Shown in pieces: positions 55,753 to 64,000 of a DNA stretch of 64,000 nucleotides. Numbering within the stretch: the first letter of the stretch is position 1; every line of letters starts with the position of its first letter. The translations under genes were made by a program, and so were the position numbers. A model generated the notes under the pieces. It was not told the origin of the DNA, did not search any database, and saw only the letters and a program-made list of their open reading frames with translations. This DNA comes from Acetobacteraceae bacterium H6797 (lineage in GTDB: Bacteria; Pseudomonadota; Alphaproteobacteria; Acetobacterales; Acetobacteraceae). The DNA is taken from contig JADFCQ010000004.1 of NCBI GenBank assembly GCA_015223225.1, positions 248,001 through 312,000 of the forward strand, read 5' to 3'.

Positions 55753-56289
55753 TCAGCCCCGCTTGAGCGAGGCGCGGTGGCGGCCGCCCAGTTCGACGTA
55801 ATGCGGGGCGGTGCGCGCGAAGCGGGCGCGCTGCTCGTCGGTCAGGTCCCGCGCCTTGACGGCGGGGTTGCCCACCCATAGCTCGCCGCGCCCGATGCGC
55901 TTGCCGGGCGGCAGGACGGAGCCGGCGGCGAGCATGCCGCCCTCCTCGATCACGGCGCGGTCGAGCACCACAGCGCCCATGCCGACGAAGGCGCGGTTCT
56001 CGAGCGTGCAGGCATGGACCAGGGCCGCGTGGCCGATGGTGACGTCATCGCCGATGATGGTGGGCTCGGCGCCGTGGTTCACGTGGATGACGGTGCCGTC
56101 CTGGATATTGGTGCGGGCGCCGATGCGGATGAAATTCGTATCGCCGCGCAGGACGCAATTGTACCAGACGCTGGACCCCTCCCCGATCGTCACGTCGCCG
56201 ATGACGGCGGCGGTGGGGGCGATGAAGGCCGTCTCATGGATGGTGGGGAGCACCCCTTCGAAGGGATAAAGCGGGCCTGGCGGCGTCAT
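55753..56289 (-). CDS. Gamma-class carbonic anhydrase-like hexapeptide protein
   Basis: A 178-residue left-handed beta-helix protein of the YrdA/PaaY group. Zinc-binding histidines lie in VIHVNHGAEPTIIGDDVTIG and HAALVHACTLENRAFVGMGA. GEGSSVWYNCVLRGD is the signature of the N-terminal coils. Activity as carbonic anhydrase is not certain for this subgroup; some act as thioesterases. Its start lies 58 bp downstream of the nitrilase-family gene stop, on the same strand. Confidence 0.9.
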   Translation of the reverse strand: MTPPGPLYPFEGVLPTIHETAFIAPTAAVIGDVTIGEGSSVWYNCVLRGDTNFIRIGARTNIQDGTVIHVNHGAEPTIIGDDVTIGHAALVHACTLENRAFVGMGAVVLDRAVIEEGGMLAAGSVLPPGKRIGRGELWVGNPAVKARDLTDEQRARFARTAPHYVELGGRHRASLKRG

Positions 56290-56316
56290 ACGTTACTCCT
56301 TCAAGTGGGATGGAAA

Positions 56317-56340
56317 CGGTGGGACGGGGCCGTCCCACCG
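56317..56340. terminator. Stem-loop between the nitrilase-family and carbonic anhydrase genes
   Basis: CGGTGGGACG/CGTCCCACCG (56317-56326 with 56331-56340), a perfect 10-bp stem with a 4-nt loop. The arms are identical to those at 46817-46839. It lies 8 bp after the nitrilase-family stop. Confidence 0.6.
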
Positions 56341-56347
56341 GGAGGCG

Positions 56348-57340
56348 TCACTTCTTGCCGGGGGTCCATTCGGCCGGCGGGACGGAGCCGGTCTGCTCCA
56401 GGATGCGGCCGTAGTGTTCCGGGCGGCGATGGGCGGCGAAGTTGAAGATCGTGGTGCGGCCGAGCTTGCACATGTCGAGGTCGCAATCGGCGACGATCAG
56501 CTCGTCGGACCAGCTGGTGGCCTGGGCCATGATCTCGCCCTGGGGGTTCACGATGATGGAATGGCCGAAGAGCTCGTGCCCGTCCTCGTTGCCGGCCTTG
56601 GCGACGCCGACGCCGAAGGTGGCGTTCTGATAGCAGCCGGCCTGGATGGCGAGGTGGGAATGCAGGACGCGGAGGTGATGCGCCTCGAAGCCCTTGTTGT
56701 CCTGGTTGATGGCGGGGGTGTTGTAGCCCAGCATCACCAGCTCGACCTGCTGCAGGCCGAGCACGCGCCAGGCCTCGGGCCAGCGACGGTCATTGCAGAT
56801 GAGCATGCCGAGGTTCACCGGGCCGGCCGAGCCGACGGGCGCGCGGACGACGGGGAAGCCGAGGTTGCCCACCTCGAAATAGCGCTTCTCGAGATGCTGC
56901 ACCTTGCGGTTCGGGTCGAATTCCTTGTGACCCGGCAGGTGGATCTTGCGGTACTTGAAGACGATCTCGCCCGAGGGGTCCACATAGACGGCGGTGTTGA
57001 AGTAGCGCTTGCGGACCACGCCGGTCTCGTCGGGCTCATAAGCGATTTCGCCGTAGCCGAGGTGGAAGCCGATGCCGAACTTCTTGGCGGCCTCGAAGAG
57101 GGGCGCCGTCTCGTTCGAGGGCAGGCTGCTCTCATAGAAGGCCTCGGCCTCGGAAATGTCTTCCTTGTACCAGCGCGGGAAGAAGGTGGTCAGCGCCAGT
57201 TCGGGGAAGACCACGACCTCGGCGCCGCGCTTATGCGCCGTCTCCATCAGGCGGACCATGCGGCCGACGACGACGTCACGCCCCTCGGCAAGCTGGATGG
57301 GGCCCATCTGGGCGGCGGCGACGACGAGACGGCGAGACAT
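56348..57340 (-). CDS. Nitrilase-superfamily hydrolase, N-carbamoyl-D-amino acid hydrolase-like
   Basis: A 330-residue carbon-nitrogen hydrolase with the full Glu-Lys-Cys triad: VVFPELALTTFF (Glu47), KYRKIHLPGHKEF (Lys132) and GMLICNDRRWPE (Cys182). KIHLPGHKEFDP and CNDRRWPEAWRVLGL match N-carbamoyl-D-amino acid amidohydrolase (DCase), which gives D-amino acids, CO2 and ammonia. No hydantoinase gene is nearby. I chose ATG 57340, which puts Glu47 at the DCase position. Divergent from map. Confidence 0.87.
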   Translation of the reverse strand: MSRRLVVAAAQMGPIQLAEGRDVVVGRMVRLMETAHKRGAEVVVFPELALTTFFPRWYKEDISEAEAFYESSLPSNETAPLFEAAKKFGIGFHLGYGEIAYEPDETGVVRKRYFNTAVYVDPSGEIVFKYRKIHLPGHKEFDPNRKVQHLEKRYFEVGNLGFPVVRAPVGSAGPVNLGMLICNDRRWPEAWRVLGLQQVELVMLGYNTPAINQDNKGFEAHHLRVLHSHLAIQAGCYQNATFGVGVAKAGNEDGHELFGHSIIVNPQGEIMAQATSWSDELIVADCDLDMCKLGRTTIFNFAAHRRPEHYGRILEQTGSVPPAEWTPGKK

Positions 57341-57495
57341 GAGTTGCGCGATTCCGAGACTGATTGGGAAAGCCCGAGCATGCCGCATTTTGCGGTGCAG
57401 CGCCACCGAGGGGCGGCGAAAGACTTCGTCCGCGACAACCCAGCCCGTCGCCCAGGCCGCTTGCAACCGGGCAAGGCGGGGACGATTATCGGCGC

Positions 57496-58302
57496 ATGGA
57501 ACAGCATAGTGCCGAGAGCCGCCGCATCGCCCTTCATAGCCTCGAGGATTTCGAGGGGATGCGGGTGGCCGGCCGCCTTGCCGCCGAATGCCTCGACATG
57601 ATCACGCCGCATGTGCAGCCGGGCGTGACGACCGAGGCGCTCGACAGGCTCTGCCACCAGTTCATCCTGGACCATGGCGCCATTCCGGCCTGCCTCGGCT
57701 ATCGGGGCTATCCGAAGGCGACCTGCATCTCGATCAACCACGTCGTCTGCCACGGGATTCCGGGCGAGCGGGTGCTGGTGGACGGGGATATCCTGAATAT
57801 CGACGTCACCGTCATCGTCGACGGCTGGTATGGCGACACGAGCCGCATGTATGTGGCCGGCACGCCTTCCACCAAGGCGCGGCTGCTGATGGACGTGACC
57901 TATGAGAGCCTGATGCGGGGCATCGCGGCGGTGAAGCCGGGGGCGACGCTGGGCGATGTGGGCCATGCGATCCAGAGCTATGTGGAGAAGAACCGCTTCT
58001 CCGTGGTGCGGGATTTCTGCGGCCATGGCATCGGCAAGACCTTCCATGCCGCGCCGAACGTGCTGCATTTCGGCAAGCCGGGCGATGGCGTGGTGCTGAA
58101 GCCGGGCATGTTCTTCACCATCGAGCCGATGGTGAACGCGGGCCGTTATGACGTGAAGATCCTGGACGATGGCTGGACGGCGGTGACGCGCGACCGGTCT
58201 CTCTCGGCGCAATACGAGCACATGATCGGCGTGACCGAAGAGGGCTGCGAGATTTTCACCCTCTCGCCGGCCGGGCTTCACAAGGCGCCTTACGAGGGCT
58301 GA
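57496..58302 (+). CDS. map: Methionine aminopeptidase, type I
   Basis: A 268-residue pita-bread metalloprotease that removes the initiator Met. The metal ligands lie in ILNIDVTVIVDGWYGDTSRM (two Asp), DFCGHGIGKTFHAAP (His), FFTIEPMVN (Glu) and the C-terminal SAQYEHMIGVTEEG (Glu); ISINHVVCHGIPG holds the substrate His. ATG 57496 gives the normal length. It stands alone here. Confidence 0.94.
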   Translation: MEQHSAESRRIALHSLEDFEGMRVAGRLAAECLDMITPHVQPGVTTEALDRLCHQFILDHGAIPACLGYRGYPKATCISINHVVCHGIPGERVLVDGDILNIDVTVIVDGWYGDTSRMYVAGTPSTKARLLMDVTYESLMRGIAAVKPGATLGDVGHAIQSYVEKNRFSVVRDFCGHGIGKTFHAAPNVLHFGKPGDGVVLKPGMFFTIEPMVNAGRYDVKILDDGWTAVTRDRSLSAQYEHMIGVTEEGCEIFTLSPAGLHKAPYEG

Positions 58303-58456
58303 GGCGGCTTGCTAGGATGCGGATGGCGGTCGAGGCCGCCTCCGGGTCCGCGGGAAGGGTTGAACCCACCTTTTCAGAGACTGTTCCGTCAGTCACCGAA
58401 CCTTTGTGCAGCCGGTCTTGCGGACCATCCGGCGTTGCGATGCACGGAGGTTTGCC

Positions 58457-60157
58457 ATGATACCCCTGCCCCAGTCGGCGCATCCCGATCATCTGCGCAA
58501 ACAGGCGAAGGACCTGTTGCGCGCGTTCAGGCTCGGTGAGCCGGAGGCCCTGGCGCGCGTCAGGCGCGGCCTGCCCGCCATGGCGCGGCTGCCGGCCGAG
58601 GCGGCGGCCAGCTTTCCCCTGCGGCTTCATGACGCGCAATCCTGTCTGGCACGGGAATATGGCTTTGCCTCCTGGCCGGAGATGATGGGCTTTCTGCAGG
58701 CGCGGGCCGCCGGGGCGGGCTCGATGGGCTGGCTGCGGCTGGTCTATGGCGGGGACGTCACAGGCGGGATCGGCGGGCCGAGGCCCGCGGCGGCGGCGCG
58801 GCTGTTGCGGGAAAGGCCGGGCCTGGCATCGGGGGATGTCTGGCTGGCCTGCGCGGTGGGCGATGAGGCGGCGCTGCGGCGGGCGATCGCGGCTGATCCG
58901 GGTGTGGTCGCGAAGGTGGGCGGGGCCTTGAGGCTGCCGCCGTTGATCGCCGTGACACATTCCTCGCTGGGGCGGTTGCCGGGGTTCAGGGATGGGCTGC
59001 GGGCCTGTGCGCGGCTGTTGCTGGCGGCGGGGGCCGATCCGACCCAGCGGATAGGGAACCGGATGCCGCCGGCCTCGGTGGCGGCGCCGGATGAGACGCA
59101 GCCGCTCTCGGCGCTCTATGGCGCGGTGGGAATACAGCGCGATCCGGCCATGGCGGCGCTGCTGCTGGATGCGGGGGCGACGCCGGATGATGGGGAGTCG
59201 CTCTATCACTCCGTCGAGGAGCCGGCCTGCACGCGGCTGTTGCTGGAGCGCGGGGCGAAGGTCGCGGGGACGAATGCGCTGTTCCGGGCGCTGGACCTGC
59301 CGGGGATCGAGGCGCTGGAGCTGCTGCTCGCGCATGGCGGGCAGGAAGAGGATCTCGGGAAGGCGCTGCTCTGGGGGATCAGGCGGCGGCGCTCGCTTGC
59401 GCATGTGGAGGCGCTGCTGGCGGCGGGCGCCGACCCGTGCGCGCGGACGCGGGAGGGGATGAGCGCCTGGCGTTACGCGCTTCAATACGGGCTGACGGAG
59501 GTGGCGGCGCGGCTGGCGCCGGCGGGCGAGCCGGAGGAGCTGGATGAGGCGGCGCGGTTCGTCGCAGCCTGTGCGCGAGGGGATGAGGCCGAGGCGGCGC
59601 GGATCAGGGCCGCGAGGCCGGATCTGCCGGGCGCCTTGCCTGAGAGCCAGTTGCGCCTGTTGCCAGAAATGGCGGCGGCGGGGCATGACACGGCGGTGCG
59701 GGCCATGGTGCGGCAGGGCTGGCCGCTGGAGGTGCGCGGCGGCGATTGGAAGGCCTCGGCGCTGAACCTCGCGGTGTTTCGCGGGGATGCGGAAATGGCG
59801 GAATTCCTGCTCGCGCACGGGGCCAGCCGGCGGACGGAGCACGGGTTCGGGGATGACGCGATCGGCACGCTTTCCTGGGCTTCGTTGAACGAGCCCGAGG
59901 AAGGCGGCGACTGGGTGGGCTGCGCGGAGGCCCTGCTCGCGCACGGGCTGCCGCTGGCGGAGCCTGTGGCCGGGGCTCGCGGCGAAGCGGATGCCGGACC
60001 CCTTGGGGAAACCGGGACCGGCCGCCTCGAAGGCACCGTCGCCGAGGCGGAAGGACGCCTCGCTGAAGCGGGGGACCCCGAGCCGGTGATGCTCGAGGGG
60101 AAGCGGCGCGTGTTTTCGCCCGGCGTGCGGGAGGTGCTGCTCAGATCGCGAAGTTGA
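58457..60157 (+). CDS. Ankyrin-repeat protein
   Basis: A 566-residue protein with degenerate ankyrin repeats over most of its length: ACARLLLAAGADPTQR, MAALLLDAGATPDD, HVEALLAAGADPCARTREG and MAEFLLAHGASRR are clear units. The N-terminal 80 residues (HPDHLRKQAKDLLRAFRLGE, YGFASWPEMMGFLQAR) match a small helical domain common before ankyrin repeats in related bacteria. No signal peptide. The partner is unknown. ATG 58457 has GGAGG upstream. It overlaps the convergent gene end by 17 bp. Confidence 0.85.
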   Translation: MIPLPQSAHPDHLRKQAKDLLRAFRLGEPEALARVRRGLPAMARLPAEAAASFPLRLHDAQSCLAREYGFASWPEMMGFLQARAAGAGSMGWLRLVYGGDVTGGIGGPRPAAAARLLRERPGLASGDVWLACAVGDEAALRRAIAADPGVVAKVGGALRLPPLIAVTHSSLGRLPGFRDGLRACARLLLAAGADPTQRIGNRMPPASVAAPDETQPLSALYGAVGIQRDPAMAALLLDAGATPDDGESLYHSVEEPACTRLLLERGAKVAGTNALFRALDLPGIEALELLLAHGGQEEDLGKALLWGIRRRRSLAHVEALLAAGADPCARTREGMSAWRYALQYGLTEVAARLAPAGEPEELDEAARFVAACARGDEAEAARIRAARPDLPGALPESQLRLLPEMAAAGHDTAVRAMVRQGWPLEVRGGDWKASALNLAVFRGDAEMAEFLLAHGASRRTEHGFGDDAIGTLSWASLNEPEEGGDWVGCAEALLAHGLPLAEPVAGARGEADAGPLGETGTGRLEGTVAEAEGRLAEAGDPEPVMLEGKRRVFSPGVREVLLRSRS

Positions 60158-60836
60158 AGGCGATGGAGATGCGGGGCCGGTTGCCGCGATAGCGGCGGAC
60201 GGAGTGCACGAGCCAGGAGGGGAAGATGATCATCACCCCCGCCTGGGGCGTGATGAAATCGCTGAGCCCAGCGCTGAGGCAGCCGGGGACGGCCATCTTG
60301 AGCTGGGGCGCGTAGAAGGCGGGGAGGATGCCGCGCGGGTCCTGCATCTCGAATTCGCCGCCGGCCATGTTCTGGCCCTCGGGGCCGATATCGCCGGTAT
60401 CGACCCAATAGACGCCGGACCAGAAGGAGCCGGGGTGGTGATGGGGGAAATTCGCGGCCCCGTCGTCATTCACATTGGCCCAGGCGTTGATGCGCCAATG
60501 CGGCGCCTTGTCGCGCTGAAGCTCCTCCTCCGTCTGGACGCCGGTGAACTGGTTGACGAGGCGCGTCGCGGCATCGAGCAGGGCGGCGCCGGCGGGGCCT
60601 GCCCAAGCGGCGAAATCATCGCCCGACTGCCAGCCGCCGTCATTGCTGCGAATCACGCCCTGGCTCTCGGCGGTATGGGCCAGGATGCGCTCGCGCAGGG
60701 CGGCGTTGAGCATCTCGGCCTCGTTGACCGGGGCCATGAGCAGCGGCGTGGGGAAGAATTGCCGCAGCCGGAAGGCCGAAGCGCTGAAGCTCAGCTGCTC
60801 GAAAGCGGTGTCGGGCTGGGGGGAGGAATGATCCAT
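60141..60836 (-). CDS. Putative 2OG-Fe(II) oxygenase, TIGR02466-like
   Basis: A 231-residue double-stranded beta-helix protein. NFPHHHPGSFWSGVYWVD has the first His and acidic region, and FPSWLVHSVRRYRGNRPRIS the distal His and the Arg that would bind 2-oxoglutarate. The pattern fits the TIGR02466 family of putative 2OG-Fe(II) oxygenases, whose substrate is unknown. I chose ATG 60836, since upstream codons read as low-complexity. Confidence 0.82.
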   Translation of the reverse strand: MDHSSPQPDTAFEQLSFSASAFRLRQFFPTPLLMAPVNEAEMLNAALRERILAHTAESQGVIRSNDGGWQSGDDFAAWAGPAGAALLDAATRLVNQFTGVQTEEELQRDKAPHWRINAWANVNDDGAANFPHHHPGSFWSGVYWVDTGDIGPEGQNMAGGEFEMQDPRGILPAFYAPQLKMAVPGCLSAGLSDFITPQAGVMIIFPSWLVHSVRRYRGNRPRISIAFNFAI

Positions 60837-61146
60837 CGGGCCTGCATCCTGCGGGTTCGAGCGCAGGCTGCCGGTGATTCGGCTAACAAAGGGTGAAGGA
60901 AGCGGGCGTTTTCCTGGCCTGCCTCGCACGCGCTTGACCGCCTCGCGCCTTCGCGCGAAGGATCGCGGGCCATGACATCACCGACCGATCGCATCAACGG
61001 CCGCCCTCCCCCGCTCCGGACCATTCCGGGGTGGCGCGGCGCGCTGCGCGGCGGGCCGATGGCGCGATGGCGTGGGAGAGCGGCCCGCCCCGTTCCGGGG
61101 CACGACATGACCCGCCTTTCCACCGCCTTCGAGAACTAGACATCCG
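60837..61146. other. 310-bp divergent leader before trpD
   Basis: This gap separates the oxygenase start from trpD and must hold the trpD promoter. It contains a 55-codon open frame (60972-61139) that ends 7 bp before trpD. Its product has two Trp residues (at 21 and 33), not the adjacent Trp codons of a classical trp leader peptide. GGACCATTCCGGGG and CCCCGTTCCGGGG are similar segments about 75 bp apart. I see no convincing attenuator with a T-run. Confidence 0.4.
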
Positions 61147-62196
61147 ATGAATACGCTCAAACCCGTCCTGGCGCGGCTCGCGCTGGGAGAGAAGCTTGCC
61201 GAGAGCGAAGCCGAAGCGGCCTTCGGCATCATCATGGCCGGTGAGGCCACGCCCGCGCAGATCGCGGGCATGCTGATGGCTATGCGCGTGCGCGGCGAGA
61301 CGGTGGCCGAGATGACCGGCGCGCTCCGCGCCATGCGGGCCCGGATGGTGCCTGTAGAGGCACCCGAGGGGGCGATCGACCTGGTCGGCACCGGCGGCGA
61401 CGGCGTGGGGACGCTCAATATCTCCACGGCGGCGGCCATGGTGGTCGCGGGCTGCGGCGTGCCGGTGGCCAAGCATGGGAACCGCGCGCTTTCCTCGAAA
61501 TCCGGCGCCTCGGACGCGATGACGGCGCTCGGCATCAATATCGACGCGCCCTTCGAGCGGCTGCCGGCCATCCTGGCCGAGGCGGGGATGGTGTTTCTCT
61601 CCGCGCCCCGGCACCACGCCGCCCTTCGCCATGCCGCCGGCCCGCGGATGGAGCTGGGGACGCGGACGATCTTCAACCTGCTCGGCCCCCTCGCCTCACC
61701 CGCGCGGGTGAAGCGGCAGATGACGGGCGCCTTCGCCCCTCAGTGGCTGCGCCCCATGGCCGAGACCCTGTCACGCCTCGGCAGCGAGCATTGCTGGCTG
61801 GTGCATGGCCAGGGGCTCGACGAGCTGACCCTCTCGGGCGAGAGCCAGGTGGTGGAGCTGAAGGACGGGCAGATCCGCGAATTCACCGTCACGCCCGAGG
61901 AAGCCGGGCTGCCGCGTGCGCCCGTGGAGGCCATTCGCGGCGGGACGGGGGTGGAGAATGCCGCCGAGCTGGAGGCGCTGCTGCAGGGAAAGAAAGGCGC
62001 CTATCGCGACTGTGTCGTGCTCAATGCCGCCGCAGCCCTCATCGTGGCCGGGCGGGCCGAGACGCTCGCCCAGGGTGCCGCGCTGGCACAGCGCTCGATC
62101 GATGACGGGGCCGCGCTGGCCGTGCTCGAGGCGCTTCGCCGACTAACCAACCCCACCGCCGAGGCCGCTGCTTCGGACCAGCCTCGCCAGGTTTGA
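61147..62196 (+). CDS. trpD: Anthranilate phosphoribosyltransferase
   Basis: A 349-residue enzyme joining anthranilate and PRPP in tryptophan synthesis. [17 protein letters not shown] is the PRPP-binding loop, [17 protein letters not shown] the anthranilate tunnel, and [20 protein letters not shown] the second conserved block. It is the first gene of a trpD-trpC-moaC-moeA string on one strand, an order common in alphaproteobacteria. trpG, often just upstream there, is not seen. Confidence 0.96.
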   Translation: MNTLKPVLARLALGEKLAESEAEAAFGIIMAGEATPAQIAGMLMAMRVRGETVAEMTGALRAMRARMVPVEAPEGAIDLVGTGGDGVGTLNISTAAAMVVAGCGVPVAKHGNRALSSKSGASDAMTALGINIDAPFERLPAILAEAGMVFLSAPRHHAALRHAAGPRMELGTRTIFNLLGPLASPARVKRQMTGAFAPQWLRPMAETLSRLGSEHCWLVHGQGLDELTLSGESQVVELKDGQIREFTVTPEEAGLPRAPVEAIRGGTGVENAAELEALLQGKKGAYRDCVVLNAAAALIVAGRAETLAQGAALAQRSIDDGAALAVLEALRRLTNPTAEAAASDQPRQV

Positions 62197-62201
62197 AACT
62201 C

Positions 62202-63011
62202 ATGAACGCCCCTTTCATTCCCGATACCCTCGCCCGCATCATCGCCGACAAGCGGCAGGAAGTGGCCGACCGCGCGCTGCTGACGCCGCTGGCCGATATG
62301 GAGCGCGAGGCCCGCAATGCTCCGAAGCCGCGCGATTTCGCGGGCTCGCTGGCCAATGCCGTGGCCGAGGGCCGCGTGGGGCTGATCGCCGAGATCAAGA
62401 AGGCCTCGCCCTCGGGCGGGCTGATCCGCGACCCCTTCGACCCCGCAGGCCTTGCCAAGGCCTATGAGCAGGGGGGCGCCTCCTGCCTCTCCGTGCTGAC
62501 CGATGCGCCCTATTTCCATGGCTCGCCCGATGACCTCGTGGCGGCGCGGGGGGCCTGTTCGCTTCCGGTCCTGCGCAAGGATTTCATGATCGAGCCCTGG
62601 CAGATTTTCGAGAGCCGGGCGATGGGCGCGGATTGCATCCTGCTGATCCTGGCCTGCCTGACCGATGCCCAGGCGAATGAGCTGGAGGATGTGGCGCGCA
62701 GCCTGGATATGGCGGTGCTGGCCGAGGCGCATGATCAGACCGAGCTGGAGCGGGCGCTTGCGCTGGAGACGCGGCTGATCGGGGTGAATAACCGCAATCT
62801 CAAGACCTTGCAGACCGATCTTGCCGCGGGTGAGCAGCTGATCCCGCTCATTCCGGCCGACCGCATCCCGGTGGCGGAGAGCGGGCTTCGGGAGCCTGCG
62901 GATGTGCGGCGCATGGCCGAGGCGGGTGCGCGCTGCATGCTGGTGGGCGAGCATCTGCTGCGGAAGCCCGATGTGGCGGCGGCGGCGCGCGCCATGGTCG
63001 AAGCGCTCTGA
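62202..63011 (+). CDS. trpC: Indole-3-glycerol phosphate synthase
   Basis: A 269-residue TIM-barrel enzyme that makes indole-3-glycerol phosphate from Cd[15 protein letters not shown] carries the catalytic Lys, [20 protein letters not shown] the second Lys and Glu, and [13 protein letters not shown] the Asn-Arg pair. ATG 62202 starts 5 bp after the trpD stop. A single-domain form; not fused to TrpF. Its stop overlaps the moaC start (TGATG). Confidence 0.96.
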   Translation: MNAPFIPDTLARIIADKRQEVADRALLTPLADMEREARNAPKPRDFAGSLANAVAEGRVGLIAEIKKASPSGGLIRDPFDPAGLAKAYEQGGASCLSVLTDAPYFHGSPDDLVAARGACSLPVLRKDFMIEPWQIFESRAMGADCILLILACLTDAQANELEDVARSLDMAVLAEAHDQTELERALALETRLIGVNNRNLKTLQTDLAAGEQLIPLIPADRIPVAESGLREPADVRRMAEAGARCMLVGEHLLRKPDVAAAARAMVEAL

Positions 63012-63499
63012 TGAGCGGGGAGGAGGCCCCTCGCCTCACCCATTTTGACGAGGCCGGGCGGGCCGCGATGGTCGATGTTTCGGCCAAGGCGGAGACGGCG
63101 CGCACGGCCACCGCGCGCGGGCGCGTGGTGATGAAGCCCGAGACGCTGGCGCTGATCCAGGCCGGGCAGATGGGCAAGGGCGACGTCTTCGGCGTGGCCC
63201 GGCTGGCCGGGATCATGGCGGCGAAGAAGACGAGCGACCTGATCCCGCTCTGCCATCCGCTGATGCTGAGCAAGGTGGCGGTGGATCTGGTGGCCGTGGG
63301 GCCGGATGCGATCGAAATCGAGGCCACGGTGAAGCTCAAGGGGCAGACCGGGGTGGAGATGGAGGCGCTGACGGCGGTGACCGTGGCGGCGCTGACCGTC
63401 TATGACATGTGCAAGGCCGTCGATCGCGGGATGCGGATCGAAGATGTGCGGCTGGTGCATAAGGATGGCGGCAAGTCGGGCGAGTATCGGGGAGCGTAA
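63011..63499 (+). CDS. moaC: Cyclic pyranopterin monophosphate synthase
   Basis: A 162-residue enzyme that completes cyclic pyranopterin formation, the first stage of molybdenum cofactor synthesis, acting after Moa[21 protein letters not shown] and LIPLCHPL hold active-site residues, and [16 protein letters not shown] is the C-terminal signature. The cofactor is needed by the molybdenum hydroxylase encoded at 10.3-14 kb. Start overlaps the trpC stop by one base. Confidence 0.96.
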   Translation: MSGEEAPRLTHFDEAGRAAMVDVSAKAETARTATARGRVVMKPETLALIQAGQMGKGDVFGVARLAGIMAAKKTSDLIPLCHPLMLSKVAVDLVAVGPDAIEIEATVKLKGQTGVEMEALTAVTVAALTVYDMCKAVDRGMRIEDVRLVHKDGGKSGEYRGA

Positions 63500-63535
63500 T
63501 TCCCGGCCGGCTAGACCGGCAGGCGGTATGGGGCC

Positions 63536-64000
63536 ATGATCCGCCGCATGCTCGCCCTCGATGAAGCCCGTGCCCGTATCCTTGCCGCCGTCGCTCCGCT
63601 GGGGCCTGAGACGGTCGCCCTTTCGGAAAGCTGGAACCGTGTGCTGGCCCGCCCCGTGGTGGCGCGGCTGACGCAGCCGCCCGCGCCGGTTTCGGCTATG
63701 GATGGCTATGCGCTGCATGCCGCCGATGGGGTGCTGGGCGCGCGGCTGAAGGTGGTGGGGAGTTCGCCGGCGGGGCATCCCTTCAGGGGGAGTGTCGGGG
63801 CCGGCGAGGCGATCCGCGTCTTTACCGGCGGCGTGGTGCCGGAGGGGCTGGACGCCATCCTGTTGCAGGAAGATGCGACGGCGGAGGGCGAATGGGTCAT
63901 CGTCAATGAAGCGGTGAAGGCCGGGCGCTGGATCAGACGGAAGGGGCTGGATTTCAGCGAGGGCGAGGAGTTGATCCGCGCCGGGCAGCGGATGAGCGCG
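63536..64000 (+). CDS. moeA: Molybdopterin molybdotransferase, 5' part only
   Basis: The window ends inside this gene; 155 codons are open with no stop. LALDEARARILAAVAPLGPE is the MoeA opening, followed by VSAMDGYALHAADG (the conserved MDGYA motif) and EAIRVFTGGVVPEGLDAILL. MoeA inserts molybdate into adenylated molybdopterin. ATG 63536 is used; ATG 63548 would remove four residues. It follows moaC by 36 bp, as usual in this cluster. Confidence 0.93.
   Translation, partial: MIRRMLALDEARARILAAVAPLGPETVALSESWNRVLARPVVARLTQPPAPVSAMDGYALHAADGVLGARLKVVGSSPAGHPFRGSVGAGEAIRVFTGGVVPEGLDAILLQEDATAEGEWVIVNEAVKAGRWIRRKGLDFSEGEELIRAGQRMSA

Noticed and set aside
58376..58387. AGAGACTGTT, resembling the MITE end
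   Set aside because: Only about ten bases match, and no partner repeat or target duplication is nearby.

Overview
High-GC alphaproteobacterial chromosome, most like an Acetobacteraceae member (Roseomonas-type). This placement is an inference from gene content: Bug-type solute receptors, many amidases, a trpD-trpC-moaC-moeA cluster and a complete queuosine operon. Almost every gap is short and most genes are ordinary metabolic or regulatory genes. No prophage, CRISPR array or intact insertion sequence is visible.

Layout. 1-6 kb: amidase end, old-yellow-enzyme reductase, GntR regulator divergent from a Bug receptor, a sugar epimerase and hldD. 6-8.2 kb: hpxX-hpxY-hpxZ-like amidohydrolase trio, followed by a 161-bp MITE. 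8.4-14 kb: TPR/glycosyltransferase-like protein and a three-subunit molybdenum hydroxylase. 14-25 kb: deacetylase, tandem aspartic protease, amidase, two LysR regulators each divergent from a transporter, lipoate ligase, M20 peptidase, amine oxidase. 25.4-30.4 kb: queA-tgt-queF-queG-queC-yhhQ operon. 30.4-36.5 kb: two small secreted proteins, an amino-acid binding protein with a strong terminator, Bcr/CflA transporter, GNAT, LtrA, ArsC-like protein and an orphan transposase-N-terminal-domain protein.

36.6-38.3 kb is a clear low-GC island with two translationally coupled genes. One is a DUF6932-like nucleotidyltransferase-fold protein and the other an unrecognised 328-residue partner. This is the best candidate for an undescribed system in the window. 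38.4-50 kb: anmK, tyrS, enolase-superfamily enzyme, second Bug receptor divergent from a GntR regulator, two identical tRNA-Ala(GGC) genes, scoAB, gcdH with a divergent LysR regulator, and a pyruvyltransferase-like gene whose frame runs on antisense to that regulator. 50-64 kb: RND efflux operon with TetR, rhodanese, gamma carbonic anhydrase, nitrilase-family hydrolase, map, ankyrin protein, 2OG-oxygenase-like protein, trpD-trpC-moaC-moeA.

At larger scale, the + strand is C-rich or balanced up to about 30-32 kb and G-rich after about 32.6 kb, whatever the gene direction. That is the polarity expected at a replication origin, or at a rearrangement boundary.
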